Numbered from the stretch's first letter, positions 1 through 14,130 are shown. The stretch is DNA of 64,000 bases from Apiotrichum sp. Y4204 (GCA_025531455.1 JAMYHL010000026.1:310001-374000), one strand, 5' to 3'. The notes: generated by a model not told the origin, from the sequence alone. Translations and numbers: made by a program.

Positions 1-3000
1 TGTTGGATATCTTACTCCACACTCTTGTGCTTCATTATTGCATGATGCAACTGCGTGCGTGTGGCCATTTTGCGGACCTGCAGATCGGCAGACGGTGCGC
101 TGTAGGAGATCGTGATCAGCGAGACGCACATCAAAGATCGTCGCCGCCGGAACGCGGCCCAAAGTCGCTGTCTTTCCCCCAGATGTGCCCAAGTGCCTCT
201 GGTAAATAGAGAGAAACGCGTTGATCCGACATTACTCAACGGCATGAAGATCCGTCCCCGCCTCCCCGCTCCCCCCCCCCCCCCCTTGTCCTTTGGGTTT
301 TCCTTGCCTCCGTCCAACGACCTCCTGGCCTCCTGCCGGCCTCTGCACTTTCCCTCGCGTCTCTCTCTCGGCCCGTACCGCATCCCCACACCTCCGCTGC
401 ACGCTGCTGCATGCTGCACCACTTCAGCTGTTGCTCGTCGTCCCGTTCGGACCCTCCGTCATTCCCTTCGGCATCCTCCATTCTCCGTCCTCTCTTCGGT
501 CCCCTGTAGTTCCTGTAGTTCCTTGTAGCTTTCCGGCTGGATAACCACCTACGCAATTATCCTTGTTTTTCATTTCCCGCGGCGCGCGTTCCTCGTCATC
601 TCGCATAGCCTCCATCTGGCACTAGCATGTCTTTGATCCTCTCTCGCTTCTCTCCCAGAGACATCTAATAGAGCTTTCAAATCCTTCGGTGTGCCTCTGG
701 AGCGCTCTCGGCATACACCCCTTTCCTTCGTACCCCAACACGTACACCGTACACAACCACATAACATCTCGGAGAGACAAGAGACAGCGAGCACAAGACA
801 AGGCAGACGCAGCCAGATCGATGCACACAAATCGCTCACCCTGCATTGCAACAGAACAATTCTCGTCCTGATCCAGTCTGATATTCCTGGCAAACCGAAG
901 GGGCTGAGAGACATCTCGGGCGAGCAGAAACGCCACACGCCACGCCACGCAAACACACAACACGTACAACGCGCAGCGCACAACAACACAAAGAGCACCA
1001 TACATCTCACCTGAAACCCACTCATTCCAACGACGACACACACTCATCCACGGCCGGTCCATTGTTGTTACCCTTGACCTCGTCCATTCTTCGCCGAATA
1101 ACCATCTCTCTCAACTGTCCTTGCATTCCAGAGCGACCAACACCCTCACGCGTCGCACTGTGTAGACCAACACAGTAGTGTACCCTCACAGTCCCCAACA
1201 CACACAACCGACTTTGCTTTTTACCTCGGCCCGTACCCCTCTCAACCTTCCCCGATCTCCCGACTTTTCATCCACCATTCCCCGTCCCCCCGTGGCCGTC
1301 GCCCGTCTCCGTTCCCCTATCCCCCTTCTGGCTTGCCTCGGAAGTCACAACTCGGCTCGCCCAAAGTGGAACATGCATGGTTGTGGTAGCGGCGTGAGCA
1401 CAACACGGTAATCTTGAGTGATATACAACAACGCCACCTCCCACAACCCGGCACTGCCACCCTTTCTTCCCTTCCGCATAACCCGCACTCTCGATCAGAC
1501 CCACATTCATCCTTATACCTCTCCACAATAACAACTGGCCTTGCCGAATCCAACATTTATTTCCATTCGCTGCAACTCCACCCACACTTTCCTCCCTCGA
1601 CGCGCCCCCTTCTTGTGACAGGAGTGTATTTCAGTTTCGACCCAGAAGGGCCGAGAGCTTGGATACCCCTACTCACCACACCACTGCAACCGCTGGAGCC
1701 GCCGGTTTAGTAATTGTGCCTTGCGACAGCCGTGGTGCAGACCGAACGCAGCTTCGGCTCGAGACGAGAAACGACAACACCCCTCGACACCAGGAGACAC
1801 TCAGCGAGCTGACACTGTGCCTTCTAAACTATCTGTGTACAGAACTTTGTCTCGCCCTCACCCCTCTTCCCCTGGATCGATCCCACTCTTTCCTGCTCCC
1901 CGGCGGCACCTTCCTTTTGGGTCACCCCTTCCATCTCCAACAGACCACTTTCCTTGCCGTTCCTCACCCTCGTTTACTCTGGACTTTTTGGTCGATTGTC
2001 TTTGTTATCCACATCGGCCGCACGCGTCTGACATCGCAACCTCTATCCTCGCGACAGAACGGTAGATCGATCTCAACACCGCTATCGATCTCGACACGTT
2101 GGGCGTCTTCGTAAGGATCTCTTCCAGCAACGAACGCCCCACCCTTTGTTCCCTGCAGAGTGTTACCTATCACTTCAGTCCACCTCCTCGGTTGCACCAT
2201 CGATCTAGGTGAGTACATTCGACACAGACATGTGCAGCTGCACTACACTCCCACTTTCGTTTGGGCAGTCGTCGCATGTGTCGGACCCGGCCACCTCGCC
2301 TCCTCGTCCCTCAGACTCACTGTTGTGATGCCCTGGCTCTTCGGGTCGGAGAGTTGCCAAGGACGGTGGAGCCACATCTGACTGTCGCCACGACATCTGG
2401 CGCCTTGCGCGTGTGTTACCTTCCGAGTGCATGCAGTGCTCGTGTGCTATAGATACGCGCGATCAGTTTCTGAAAGCGTCTTTGGCGTGAGGTCTGAGCG
2501 CGTAATCCCTCAATGTGAACCTGTCGCGCTGTCGCAGCACACGCCACACGGGGCGTTGTTTTGTTCGACCCTTGGCATCTCGAGACTGGGCAATTTGGTT
2601 TCTGCGCGTTGCACGTTGCTCGCGTTCGATACTGCAGCCTGGATCCTCATTCCAAGTCACCCATCATCTGTGCATTGCCCCCCGCGCGGCTGCGGGGTGT
2701 TGTGTGTGCTGTCTTGATTCACCTCTCTCGATCTTTCGTTCTATTTTCCTCCGTCCACCATTCTATTTTGCCCCGTTCCACTATCGATCCACTAACCCTG
2801 TAGTTGCTGTGCTCGGTGTATGTTCGGTTACACTGTCGCCCTTCCCCTTGCCGCCTCGTTTGCCTAGTTCTCAGAGCCAACCAGCCTCTGCAGTACAGAA
2901 CATTGGTCTCTCCGACTCGACAGTGATTCTTGGTCCTTGACGCTTTACGACCTTGACTCTTGAGTCCTTGACCCACGGCCATTTCCGCCCTTTCCTCTCC

Positions 3001-3097
3001 ATCGACTTCCGGTCTTCCTCTTAACTTGTCTTGCCATCTCCGCGACATCCCCTAGACACCCGATCACGGGCTCGACATTGTCGCGGTTTTCGACACC
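1..3097. other. Long gene-free, pyrimidine-rich leader/intergenic region
   Basis: No convincing coding region was found on either strand; the open frames here are short and lack family resemblance. From about 1,170 onward the plus strand is strongly CT-rich, which resembles the leaders just upstream of other start codons in this window (for example before 7553 and 39512). A good splice donor (GTGAGT, about 2211) followed by CTGTCGCAG-type acceptor sequence near 2537 suggests a possible intron in the 5' leader of the gene at 3098, but this is only inference. A run of 15 C lies at 271-285. The region could also hold the promoter of a gene to the left of the window. Confidence 0.5.
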
Positions 3098-5649
3098 ATG
3101 ACTACTCGTCGTGCGCATGCGCCTCGCAATGGGCGTTTGCCGGCTCACGCGACTTCATTGCCGTCACCCCGCCTACTGAGCTCGCATACCTTCACCCTCA
3201 TTGCAAGCTGGCGCGGGCAACTGCTCATTTGCGTTGTCGTCCTCGTCGTGGGTGCCATCTACTTTGTCGTACGGGAACCCGTAAGACGGTGGCGCCGCCG
3301 ACAGCGTGAACGCCTCAGTCGCGCTTTGACCGCCGAGCTACTCTCTATGGAGAAACAAGACTCTAGGGGAGGACAGAGCGATGACAAAGACCAGCTTCCC
3401 TCGAGCAAATGCCTTTCGACGGCCATTGCTACGCCCAAACGTGCTCGGGAACGCGGACGCGAAAAGCGCAGGGAGGCGAAGGAAGCCAAGAAGCGGGTCG
3501 ACCTTTTGCGCGTCGATAGCAAGGCGAGCTCGGTGGATACTAGCAGCATCCCAACTTCCAGCACGCGTTCTTCTTCACCAGTCCCTGGGTCGACAAATTC
3601 CGCCACTGATCCGAGCGTTTCCGCCAAGGACCAGAACGGGCCGTCACAAGCATCTCCCTCATCCCCTCAGTCTCAACCCATCACCACCTCCAACATCCTT
3701 TCCAACCCCCCAAGCATCACACTCCATTCTATTCCGTCTGACAACGACGCCCTCCCATCTGGTTCCCCATCTGCCCTTGCAGCAACACCATCACCGGGAG
3801 CGAGGGAGTCACCTGAGGTCGCACCATTGCCTCTTCCTTCGCCTCAGGAAATCGACCTCTCAACAGACGGCGAGGAGAACGCATCTCTACGGCTGTCCAC
3901 AGAGGTATCCGACCGTCAAGGCAACAGCAGCAACAGATCAGCGCACAGCAGTCGGCAGTCGAGCTCGACCTACTCTATTCTTCCAGACGAAAGTCAGGCG
4001 ATGACGGGCGCAAAGAAGAAGGGCAAGCGCAAATCAAAGGCCCGCGGGGGAGGAGATGTGCCCCGCAGCCCTCAGATCACCAGGCAGCCTTCCCTCTCCG
4101 CTCTCCGCACGCTCAACATGTCGTCTGATGACGGATCATCCCCTCGCAGTGTTCCCGCAACGCTATCCTCTACGCCCGGATCGCCGTCCACGCCCCGTCG
4201 TAGACGACAGACTAGCGTCGCCGGCGTGCCAATGACGCCTGCCCTCGACCTCCTACTCACCAATCACGAGCGCACAATTGACCACTTGCGTGCCGAAATT
4301 GGCGTTGCCAAGGCAGAGGAGAGCAAGGCCCGTGACGACGAGGTCCGTGCGAGGGAAGAGCTCCGACGGTCACGGGCGACGGAGGACCGCATGCGCTCCG
4401 ACTATGAGAGAGCGCGTAAGGCGCGCGATCGCGCTGAAAACGAGACTCGACGGATTGAGAACGAAGTGAGTTCATCCTTATACCACAAGTATTGACCGAT
4501 CAGATACTCGTCATGCGTAGTCGGTTTGAGGGCCTGTACCACATGTACTGCGCTGTCGCTACGCGAATGCGTGAGCTTGAAGCCACCGTGGCAGCTCAGG
4601 CGGCGTCAAACAATCAGGAAGGAAATGGTTCCTCTCAGGCGCCCCCAACCCCATCACAATACCCGCTCCCATCACCTTTCCTGCCCTACCCTACTCCAGG
4701 TGGGATCCAAATGGCCGGCATCCCCTATGGAAACTCACCCGTGTACGGATCTCCCATTGTTCCGCATGGGTTTCCCATGCAGCTCCCGGTCTCCCCTTCG
4801 CCCTTGAGGCGTACCGACGGCACCAGCTCTAGTGACCTCGCTGGACCCCTCACTCCTGGGCAAGTTCCGTCCTCGGGGGCGCATTCCCAGCTTGGCTCGC
4901 CCTATCCTCCCGATTTGTCGATTAATACCTCGTTCGCGTCGGTGCCGTCCTCTGCCAGTGGAGGAGGATCCGAGTCTACCCGGATGTCTTCTGTGGAGCT
5001 CCGTCGTCTGCACATCGCGTCGTCGGTGCTCAAGAAGAAGACGCCGACATCTGACAGTGGCGACTCGAACCCAACCTCGACGAGGGCATCTGATCCGGTA
5101 GAAAAGTCGGCCCAAGACTCGAACCCCATGGCTGGCCTAGGGATCAGCCAGCTCACAGATGTGGAGTCGACTTTTCCTTCGGCGAATGGGCACAGCCCTC
5201 GTCCGACAACCTCGAAGCAGGCATCTTTGTCTTCCTCGGTCGGCTCGTCTGATGCGTCGTCGGCCGCATTTGGTCGGCAGATATTGATCACGCCGTCGAA
5301 CGCTGATGTCTACCACCACCCATCCAGCAACACGACCGAGTCATCGGGACATGTCTTTGTCCGCGAACCGGACAGTGTCCACCAGACATCTGAGGCCGAC
5401 GCACCTGACACTTCTGACGAAACCTGTATGAAGCCCAACGATACACCGTGCCACAAGGCGATCGATGACAGCAACGATCAGGATGGGTCAGCGGACAGCG
5501 GCCAGACCGAATTCGCACCCATGTTCGCCAGCCTAGCCCACACTCCGGAGCAGCTGGCTGAGATTGCCCGCATGCGCGAGTCGGCGATCCGCAACCGCGA
5601 GCGCCGCACCACGAGTCAGCAAAGGCGCAACACAGACTCTGAACTTTAG
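3098..5649 (+). CDS. Coiled-coil single-pass membrane protein, unknown function
   Basis: Two exons, 3098-4465 and 4504-5649, encode 837 residues; the 38-base intron (GTGAGT...GATCAG) is phase 0 and restores one uninterrupted coiled coil across the junction. Residues about 41-58 (QLLICVVVLVVGAIYFVV) form one membrane span, flanked by an Arg-rich stretch (RRWRRRQRER) that predicts a cytosolic C-terminal side. Residues about 100-380 are Ser/Pro/Thr-rich and disordered. Residues about 385-490 are a charged coiled coil rich in R/E heptads. The remainder is again low-complexity, with a basic C-terminus. The start has the context ACACCATGA and is the only ATG that keeps the membrane segment with a short N-terminus. 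I recognise no family. The layout resembles an organelle-surface tether or scaffold, but function is not assigned. Confidence 0.8.
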
Positions 5650-7552
5650 ATTTCTCTCGGCGCCAGAACGTTTATGGACACTTTGTGATAACGACAACCC
5701 TCCCTCGTCTTCGTCACCGCCATTTTCCCCTTCCGATCACCCTTCCTTCCGTGCACGCACGGATCACCATGTCCCCACCTACACACTGCACGCCATACAC
5801 CACGGCCACCACCAGATGGCCTTGCACGAGATGATGGATAACACTACGAAAAACTCGGCCATCATGACTTGCTGGCGAGGTGCAGCGCCTGGAATGCGCC
5901 ATGACTTGCTAGTAGCCTTGATACACGCTATTAATACCACCACGTTTATCAACGTCCCCTACCACCAACGCAATAGCACCACACCACCATCACAATGCAC
6001 CATACATGTTAAACCGGTAGTATAGGGACAGTCGGGAGGTGAGGACTGGAGGGTTGAGGAGACAAGAGTGTCGTGACAATAACAATGTCTCGTTACGTAA
6101 ATGGCCTTCTGCCGTTATGATTCTGGGGTGAGATTGTCGTGCCTGCTTTTTACACAACCCCGCCTGATCGCCTGAAGAAGACGGAAAGATTTGGTTGTCG
6201 AGATAATGAGATGATGCATCGGACATGAATCCGGCATACGGACCGGTGCACCCCGGAGCACCGAAGTACGGAGCGCAAGCGACAACTGCGTCCAGCGTGT
6301 TCGTACGAATCTGGCGAGGTGGAGAGGAGCGAGAGGGGAAGGGGAGAGGTTGTTGTCAAGTTTCCCCGTCACAACTAGAGTGTCACAGGTCACAGATCGC
6401 AGGGCAGGCCAGGGCAGAGGCCAAGCACCCAGGCGATCAGACGAATTGTTAGAGCACAGCCACAGCCCCCCTCAAAATAATTCCCCATGCACAGAGGAGT
6501 CAACGGACGGGGAACGGGAGCTCAGTTAGTCGGTCGGTTGGATGCATCTCTGATTGTCTAGCAGCATCGAAATGCGCAGCAGCCTCGACAAACGGGTGGC
6601 GCGGGAATCGTACTCTCTCAAGAGTGCGCCTGGAGTGCACGATTGTTGTGACATTTTCAAGAGATTGTTTTGCCCGTGTTGCGCCCGCGCGCCCACTCAC
6701 ACTCAGTTCACTCCCATTCAGAGACCCTGTGCACTGGCAGAAATTCAACCTTCGCCCTCCCTGCACTAGACTGCACTGGCTGCACTGCTCGCCCGCCTTC
6801 CCACCCAAACTTTACTGGTGCTCGCTCGCCAACACGATAAACAAGGCAAAACAAGACACGAGAAGAGTGACGAAGGACCTCTGCAAAAGAAGGGCATTCT
6901 TTCTTCTTTGCGCATTTTCGTCAAGCCATCGCTGTACATTGAGGATATTCCAAGTCCTCGACTTGGACACACACTTACATCCTATATTCCTCTTATCGCT
7001 TCTTTACGTTTCTCTCTCTCCATTGTTACGTGTGCTGCGCGCTGCGCGTTCCTTTGTCCCTTTTTCTACTTTTTAGCACTCTGGCGATCCTTTTTTCCTT
7101 TCCTTTGCCGCGTAGGGAATCCGGGCCGTCATCCCAACGGACGCCACCACGACAACAGCACATCGATGCTCGTTACTACACCTCCTCCGACAACGGTGTA
7201 ATTCTTGTCAACGACTTTGTCGACTGGTCGTGCTCGCTTCGACTACCACATACACGTCTATCCCAGCCTCTACACATTATCCGCATCGCATAGACACGAT
7301 CTCGTCTCACTCCCATCCTCACGAAAAGACCAACAAACCCTTTCGCCCCCCCGTCCAGTCCCTGCCAGCCAAGCCTCGCCGCGCTCGCCGCCCGCTCGAC
7401 TGGTCCCGGTCCATTCATCTTGTCACGGTTTCGCAGCTCCCACTCGCTCTCAACAAACTTGACACCACTCATTTCTCTCTCACCACCCTCCTCTTCCCCC
7501 CTCCCCCACCATTCCTCCGCCCCGTGCAGGCTAGCCCGCACGCGCAGCCACC
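5650..7552. other. Intergenic region between two plus-strand genes
   Basis: This 1.9 kb stretch holds the 3' end of the coiled-coil protein gene and the promoter and leader of the chitin synthase. I see no coding potential. The last 250 bases are strongly pyrimidine-rich (CTCTCACCACCCTCC-type sequence), as is usual before start codons in this window. Confidence 0.5.
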
Positions 7553-10500
7553 ATGGCAAGCGGTAACCCCTTCTCCGCGTCGCTAGCGGCCGAGCACCTC
7601 GACCTCGTCTCCCTCATCCAGGTCTCCGAGGCGGACGGCTCCCTCGTCTATCCCTCAGAGGACACGATCGCCGCGCTCCTCCATGCCCGCGCCCGCGCCG
7701 AACACCCCTACACCCGCGTCTCAGCCTCGGGAACAGAATACATTGTTCTAAACCCCCTCCGCGCGCTGCACTGCCTCAACGACGACAGCCGCAAGGGATA
7801 CCAGGATGACGTTGACCGCACAGACGGCGGTATTGGCGGACAGCCGAGGCAGCCTTCGGTATACGAGCTTGCAGGCCGGGTCTGGCTGCTCATGAGCAGA
7901 CAGCGCGAGTGCCAGACTGTTGTCTTCCAGTGAGTGTGTGGACGGGGCAGATTTGGGCGAGGGAAGGCGTGGGCGGCGGAGTGTGTGCAGGGCGACGGCG
8001 TCCGCGCTGTGCTCGTCGTACATGATGCCCCGCTGTGACGCTGTCCTTGGATTCATGGCGCTAACGGCCCAGCGGTCTCACAGGTTCCGGCAAGACGACC
8101 ACTTCGCGGCATCTCGTCAACCAGATTCTCGAGCTCGCGACGACGAGCAAAGCGCAGCGGCGATTGGCGGTGCAGGTCAACCACATGGTCAACCTCCTCG
8201 AGTCGTTTGGCAACGCAAAATCGGCGCTCAATCCCTCGGCATCGCAGCACGGCCGCTATCTCGAGCTGCATTTCGCCTTTGACGGCACCATCTCTGGCGC
8301 AAAGGTTCTTCCCTTTGGTCTCAACAAGACCCGCGTCAACTCTCTCCAACAGGATGAGCGGTCCTTCCACGTCTTCTACCAGATGCTTGCAGGCGCGACG
8401 CCAGAGGAGCGCGAGGAGCTCGGCCTCGAGGACATGGATACATATCGGCTCCTGTCGTCCAGCGGCTGCTTCTACCTCCCTGCTGGACCGTTCTCAGACG
8501 ACTCGACCCAGCTCGGTGAGCTGCGCGCGTCGTTCGCCGCACTGGGATTCAAACCCAAGCACGTCCGCTCTATCTTTGCCGTCCTCACATCGATTCTCAT
8601 CCTTTCCAATCTCTCGTTCACCGACACGCGCGCAGAGGGCTCGCTGGGAATGACGTCGTATGAGGAGCAGACGTCTATTATCGAGCGCGAGGAGCTTGCG
8701 GTCGCCGCCCACCTCCTGGGCGTCACACCAGAACACCTCGAGGCCGTGCTTGTCAACCGCACAAAATGGGTCTCGCACGACCTCGCGTCCGTCTTCCTCG
8801 ACGCTGCGACCGCCGAGACCCAGCGCGACTCGCTCATGCGCGACCTGTATTCGATCCTGTTTGCGTTCGTGGTGGAAATGGCTAACAAGCGGCTGGCGCC
8901 AGATGTTGACGCAACACCGACCATTCAGATTGGTATCCTCGACGTGCCGGGCCACCAGAGCCGCACCCTCACCGCGGAGCCGTACGCCGGCCGCCGCAGC
9001 CTGCTCAACACGCTTCCCCTGATAAACGTTTCGGGGCAGAATCAGTTCAACGAGTTTGGCATCAACTTTTCCTCCGAAATCGTTCACTCGTACCTCCTCC
9101 GTCGCACGTTTGAGGATGAGCTTAGCTGGAACGCCCAGCTGCGCACGGACGGCATCAACATCCCCCAGGTGCTCACCATGGACAATGTCGGCTGTCTCGA
9201 CCTCCTCCGCGGGGGCGCACTTGGATCCAGGAAGCTTGCGAAGCGCCCGCGCGGTGTTATCGGCATGTTGGCCGAGGTGGGAGAGCACATCAAGGGCGAG
9301 GACCGCGACGACGTCAAGGCTTCCGTGGTCGTCAGCCACCTCCAGGCCTTTGACAAGAACCCGTCGTACATCGCCCGGCCGGCTGCTGGTCTTGGACCCT
9401 CGGCACGCGAAGGCCGCATGTTCGGCATCAGCCATTGGGCCGGCCAGGTGTCGTATGATGCCACCGACTTTATTGATCGCAATGCGGATGTTCTCGACAA
9501 GCAGCTCGTCGAGCTGCTCCGCAACTCGGCAGACCCCTTCATAACAAAGCTCGTCTCGGGCCCTGCCCTCTCCACCGAGTGTCACCCGCTTGACGACAAC
9601 ATTGTCGTTGAGGCCCAGGTGTCGTCTGCCCCACTCCGGCCGCCGACCGCGATCGCCAACCGCATTCTTGGTTCCGAGGTCCAGGACTCTGTCGAGTACC
9701 CTATCGACACCAGCGTCCCGCAGCCGGTGACCGCGCAGCTCAACGCCACCCTCGCGACCGTGTTCGACACGATCGACCGCACGCGTGTCTGGGGCGTGCA
9801 TTGCATTCGCCCCAACGACTCTGGTCACGCAAACTCGTATGACCGCCGCCGCATCAAGGCCCAGGTCAACTCGCTACTCCTTCCCGACCTGGTCAAGCGT
9901 CGCGAGATTGACTATGTTGCCGAGTACCCCCTGCACCAGTTCTGCGTCCGCCACGCCATGCCGGTGCACGACACGCACCGTGCGGTCGAGGAATTCGCGC
10001 TCACGCACGGCTGGAACGCGGGGCCCGACTATGCCATCGGCAACGAGCGCATCTGGCTGGCCTACGGTGCCTGGCGTGAACAGGAGGACCTGCTCCGCTC
10101 GACAGAGACGCGGCGCGGCAGCGGCGAGGAGACGTTGACTGATGAGGACAACGCATATGCCATTGGAGCAGGTGCTCCTCGCCAGTACCTGCGTGCGGGC
10201 CCAGGTGAGGACATGCACCCGAGCGAGAGCATGGACAATCTTCTCGGCGCTCGGGCCTCGGACCGCGACCTTGGTCGATACGCGGATGGCGGCGCTGGCG
10301 GATATGGCTACGACAGCCCGGACCCCGACGCGAGCGACGTTTGGGCGACCAAGGACGAGCCTTACGACCCGGATGCTCCTCTCCCCGCGTCAAAAGAGAT
10401 GCCGCCTGTCAATGGGCTGGTCACCAAGGAGAAGCGCCACCACACCACCGAGGTCGTCGCGACGTCTACCGCGCGCCGCTGGTGGATCCGCATAACGTGG

Positions 10501-13500
10501 CTGTTTACCTGGTGGATCCCTTCGTTCCTGCTGAAAAAGCTCGGCGGCATGAAGCGCCCAGACGTCCGCATGGCGTGGCGTGAAAAGGTCACCATCTGTA
10601 TGATGATCGCGCTCATGTGTGGAATCGTCATCTTCTGGATTATCGGATTCGGCAAGGTGCTCTGTCCCGAGAACGACAAGGCGTGGAACCAGTCCCAACT
10701 CCAGGGATTCCAAGCCGACCCGACCTACTACGTTGCTATTGCCGGCAGCGTGTACGATTTTACCAACTGGTGGAAGGCGGAGCACAGCGACATTCCGGGA
10801 GTGACGACCCCGAACGCTATCATGCAGCAGTTCTCGGGCCAGGACATGACCTACTACTTCCCTCCGCCCATGTACCAGGCCTGTTCGGGCCTGGTCAGCG
10901 ATCAGAGCCTCTATGTTGAGACATATGGCAATTGGTTCCAACCGATTATAACGGACGCTATCCACTATTCCGGTACACAGCTCCGGGGCATCCAACGCGG
11001 CCAGAATACGACCAAGCTCGCAGACGACAATTGGTACTATGACCAATTCCTCCCATTCCTCAAACAGTACTACAAGGGCTTTTTCGTCTGGGACAAGAGC
11101 ACGATTGCCGAACAGGGCTCTGGCGACGTTCCGCGGCCGTGGGCCATTTACAAGGGCAAGGTGTACGATCTTTCCGGATACTTTGAGACGGCAGCGAGGT
11201 ACACTTCATCGTCGAGTCCTGACATGCCGAATTACTCGTACCTTGCCACAGATGTGTCATCGTTGTTCCAGGCGGCCTCCGGACAGGACATTACCTCGCA
11301 ACTCGACAAAGTACTCGCGGGCATGTCGGCGGACAATGCCCGCGACCACCTCCACTGCCTGAACCAGGCCTTCTACCTCGGCGACACCGACTTCCGCAAG
11401 ACGCCGCGCTGCCTGGTGCAGAACTATATGCTTCTTGCGTTTGCCATCATCCTCATGATTACTGTTGTCGCAAAGTGTGAGTAATAGGAAAGTTTCTCTT
11501 CGCTCACATTCCAGTCTTGGCGGCGCTGCAGCTCGGAGGCAAGCGCAACCCGGAGCAGATGGACAAGTTTGTTATCTGCCAGGTGCCGTGTTACACCGAA
11601 GGCGAGGAGTCTCTCAAGAAGACAATCGACTCGCTGGCGACGCTGCAATACGACGACAAGCGCAAGCTCATCTTCATCATCTGTGACGGCAACATTATTG
11701 GTTCCGGAAACAACCGCCCCACCCCGCGTATCGTGTTGGACATTCTCGGCGTCGACCCAAAGCTCGATCCCGAGCCGCTCATCTTCAAGAGTATCGGCGA
11801 AGGTAGCAAGCAGCTCAACTACGGCAAGATCTACTCTGGTCTTTACGAGTACGAGGGCCATGTTGTCCCGTGAGTGACTATCACTCTGTTTCATACTGAC
11901 CATCAGGTATGTCGTCGTTGTCAAGGTCGGCAAGCCATCCGAGACGTCGCGCCCGGGTAACCGTGGAAAGCGTGACTCGCAGGTTCTGCTCATGCAGTAC
12001 CTCAACCGCGTGCACTTTGACGCCCCGATGTGCCCTCTTGAGCTCGAGATTTATCACCAGATGCGCAACGTTATCGGTATCGACCCGACCTTCTACGAAT
12101 ACATTTTCCAGGTCGACGCCGATACCACTGTAACGCCGGAATCGCTGAACCGTCTCATTTCGTGTACTGCCGACGACTCGAAGATTATCGGTATCTGCGG
12201 AGAGACAAAGCTGGCCAACGAGCGCGAGTCGTTCACAACCATGATCCAGGTGTACGAATACTACATTTCGCACCACCTGACCAAGGCTTTCGAGTCGTTG
12301 TTCGGTTCGGTTACCTGTCTTCCCGGTTGTTTCTCCGTCTACCGCATCCGTACGGCTGATAAGGGACGACCGATCATTATCTCGTCGGTGGTTATTGATG
12401 AGTATGCGGAGCCGAATGTCGACACCCTGCATAAGAAGAACCTGTTCTCGCTTGGTGAAGATCGTTACCTCACGACGCTCATGATGAAGCACTTCCCGAC
12501 GTACAAGATGAAGTTCACGCCCGACGCCATTGCGCACACTGTCGCTCCGTCGCGCTGGAACGTCCTGCTCTCACAGCGTCGTCGTTGGATTAACTCGACC
12601 ATCCACAACCTCGCGGAGCTCATGTTCCTTCCCGAGATGTGCGGTTTCTGTCTCTTCTCGATGCGCTTCATTGTCTTTATCGACCTGCTCGGTACCATCA
12701 TCCTTCCCGCCACGTTCGCGTACCTTATCTACCTGATTGTCACCGTCTCGACCGGCAAGGCGCCGATCCCCATTCTCTCGATTGCAATGATCGCGGCCGT
12801 GTACGGTCTCCAGGCGGTCATCTTCATTCTCAAGCGCGAGTTTATGCTCATTGGTTGGATGTTTGTCTACATTCTCGCCTACCCGGTGTACTCGGTCTTC
12901 CTCCCGATCTACTCGTTCTGGTCGATGGACGACTTCTCCTGGGGTAACACGCGCCAGGTCGTCGGTGAAGGCAATAACAAGATGGTTGTCATTGACGACA
13001 CTGAGCCGTTTGACGACTCGATGATCCCTCTGCGCACGTTCAAGGAGTACGAGGCGAATGCTTGGGAGAACACGTCGCTTCCGTCGGATGGCGAGCAGGA
13101 TGGTGTGTCGCAGTACGCCCGCACTGAGCGGTCCCGCCGCAAGCGTCTTGTGGAGCGCTCGATGCTCTCCTCCGCACAGGGCAGTGACAATGGCGGCAAC
13201 GGCTCGATCTACTCTGGCTCGCGCGTCCCGTCGCCCAACCCATTCATGGGCATTGGCGACCAGCGGATGACCATGTTCTCGCAGCCAGCGTACAACCTCG
13301 GCTACGGCAACCCCTTCGACTCGCCAGCCATGTCTGACGCTGCGTCGCTCCGCCCGCCGACAATGTTCGCGCCGTACGCCTCGCCCATGGGCTCCCCTGC
13401 GTTCCCGATGAACCCGATGCAGACGCGCGGCTCGTCGTACTCGCTCGCGACCACTGCCAACCCCTTCTCGAACGCTCCGTCGATCCCGGTCAACACGGAC

Positions 13501-13683
13501 CCGTCGCCGACGGACGGCACAATCCTCAGCACGCTCCGCACGTACCTCAACAGCCAGGACCTCATGACTGTAACGAAGCGATCGGCCCGCGAGGCCATCT
13601 ACGGACTCTTCCCCAACGCCAACCTGCAGGACCGCGCGGCTTGGCTTAACGAAAACATTGACAAGATACTGAGCGAGGTGTAG
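7553..13683 (+). CDS. Chitin synthase with N-terminal myosin motor-like domain (class V type)
   Basis: Polymerises UDP-GlcNAc into cell-wall chitin at the plasma membrane. Four exons (7553-7929, 8073-11476, 11515-11869, 11907-13683) give 1970 residues. Residues about 20-780 resemble a myosin head. The P-loop GLTGSGKT (127-134) is intact and encoded right after the first intron; splicing at CCCAG/CGGTCT is the only choice that preserves it. Membrane spans lie near 927-986, followed by a cytochrome-b5-like segment (from about 1009) and another span before the catalytic domain. Glycosyltransferase motifs are all present: CDGN (1317), VDADT (1448), EDRYLTT (1563), QRRRW (1602) and SWGNTR (1723), followed by further spans and a C-terminal DEK_C-like domain (about 1915-1970). 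Length and order match fungal class V enzymes. Class V versus VII rests on the conserved P-loop and is not settled by phylogeny here. Confidence 0.97.
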
Positions 13684-14130
13684 TGAAGCTGCGCAAAGAT
13701 GAAGCTTCTCTACTGTTACTTTAGAAACGGGAGGAATCACACATGACACCCCCCACCTCCCACCACCCACCCCTCCCTCATGGACTCCGGATTCGCATCA
13801 TATGACCCCATCCCATAGCACTCCCTGGCGAAGCCAGTGTGTGCCTTCTTGCACGCAACTGTTCCCGTAACGCCGCATGTATTCAATGGACTATAGACGG
13901 GCGATGGGTGATGTTGGGGTAGGAGATGGAGGCTTGAGAGCGGTAGAGCAGAGGAGAGGACCAGAGGAAGACTCGCGGGAAGAGTGTGCGGGATGTGGAA
14001 AACGTGGTTCGGAGTAGTCAACCGTTAGAGGGCTTCAGATGAGAAATGTCTCGTCACCCATGTCATGTTCATGTCTATCGATACATATGTTGAGGCCGGT
14101 CTAATCTACAATACAAGCGGGCTCCTTGAT
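13684..14130. other. Convergent 3' region
   Basis: Contains the 3' untranslated ends of the chitin synthase (plus) and the small secreted protein (minus). I see no additional gene. Confidence 0.5.

Noticed and set aside
8494..9828. 444-residue open frame antisense to the chitin synthase
   Set aside because: It is the shadow of a high-GC coding region; the plus-strand frame encodes conserved motor sequence.
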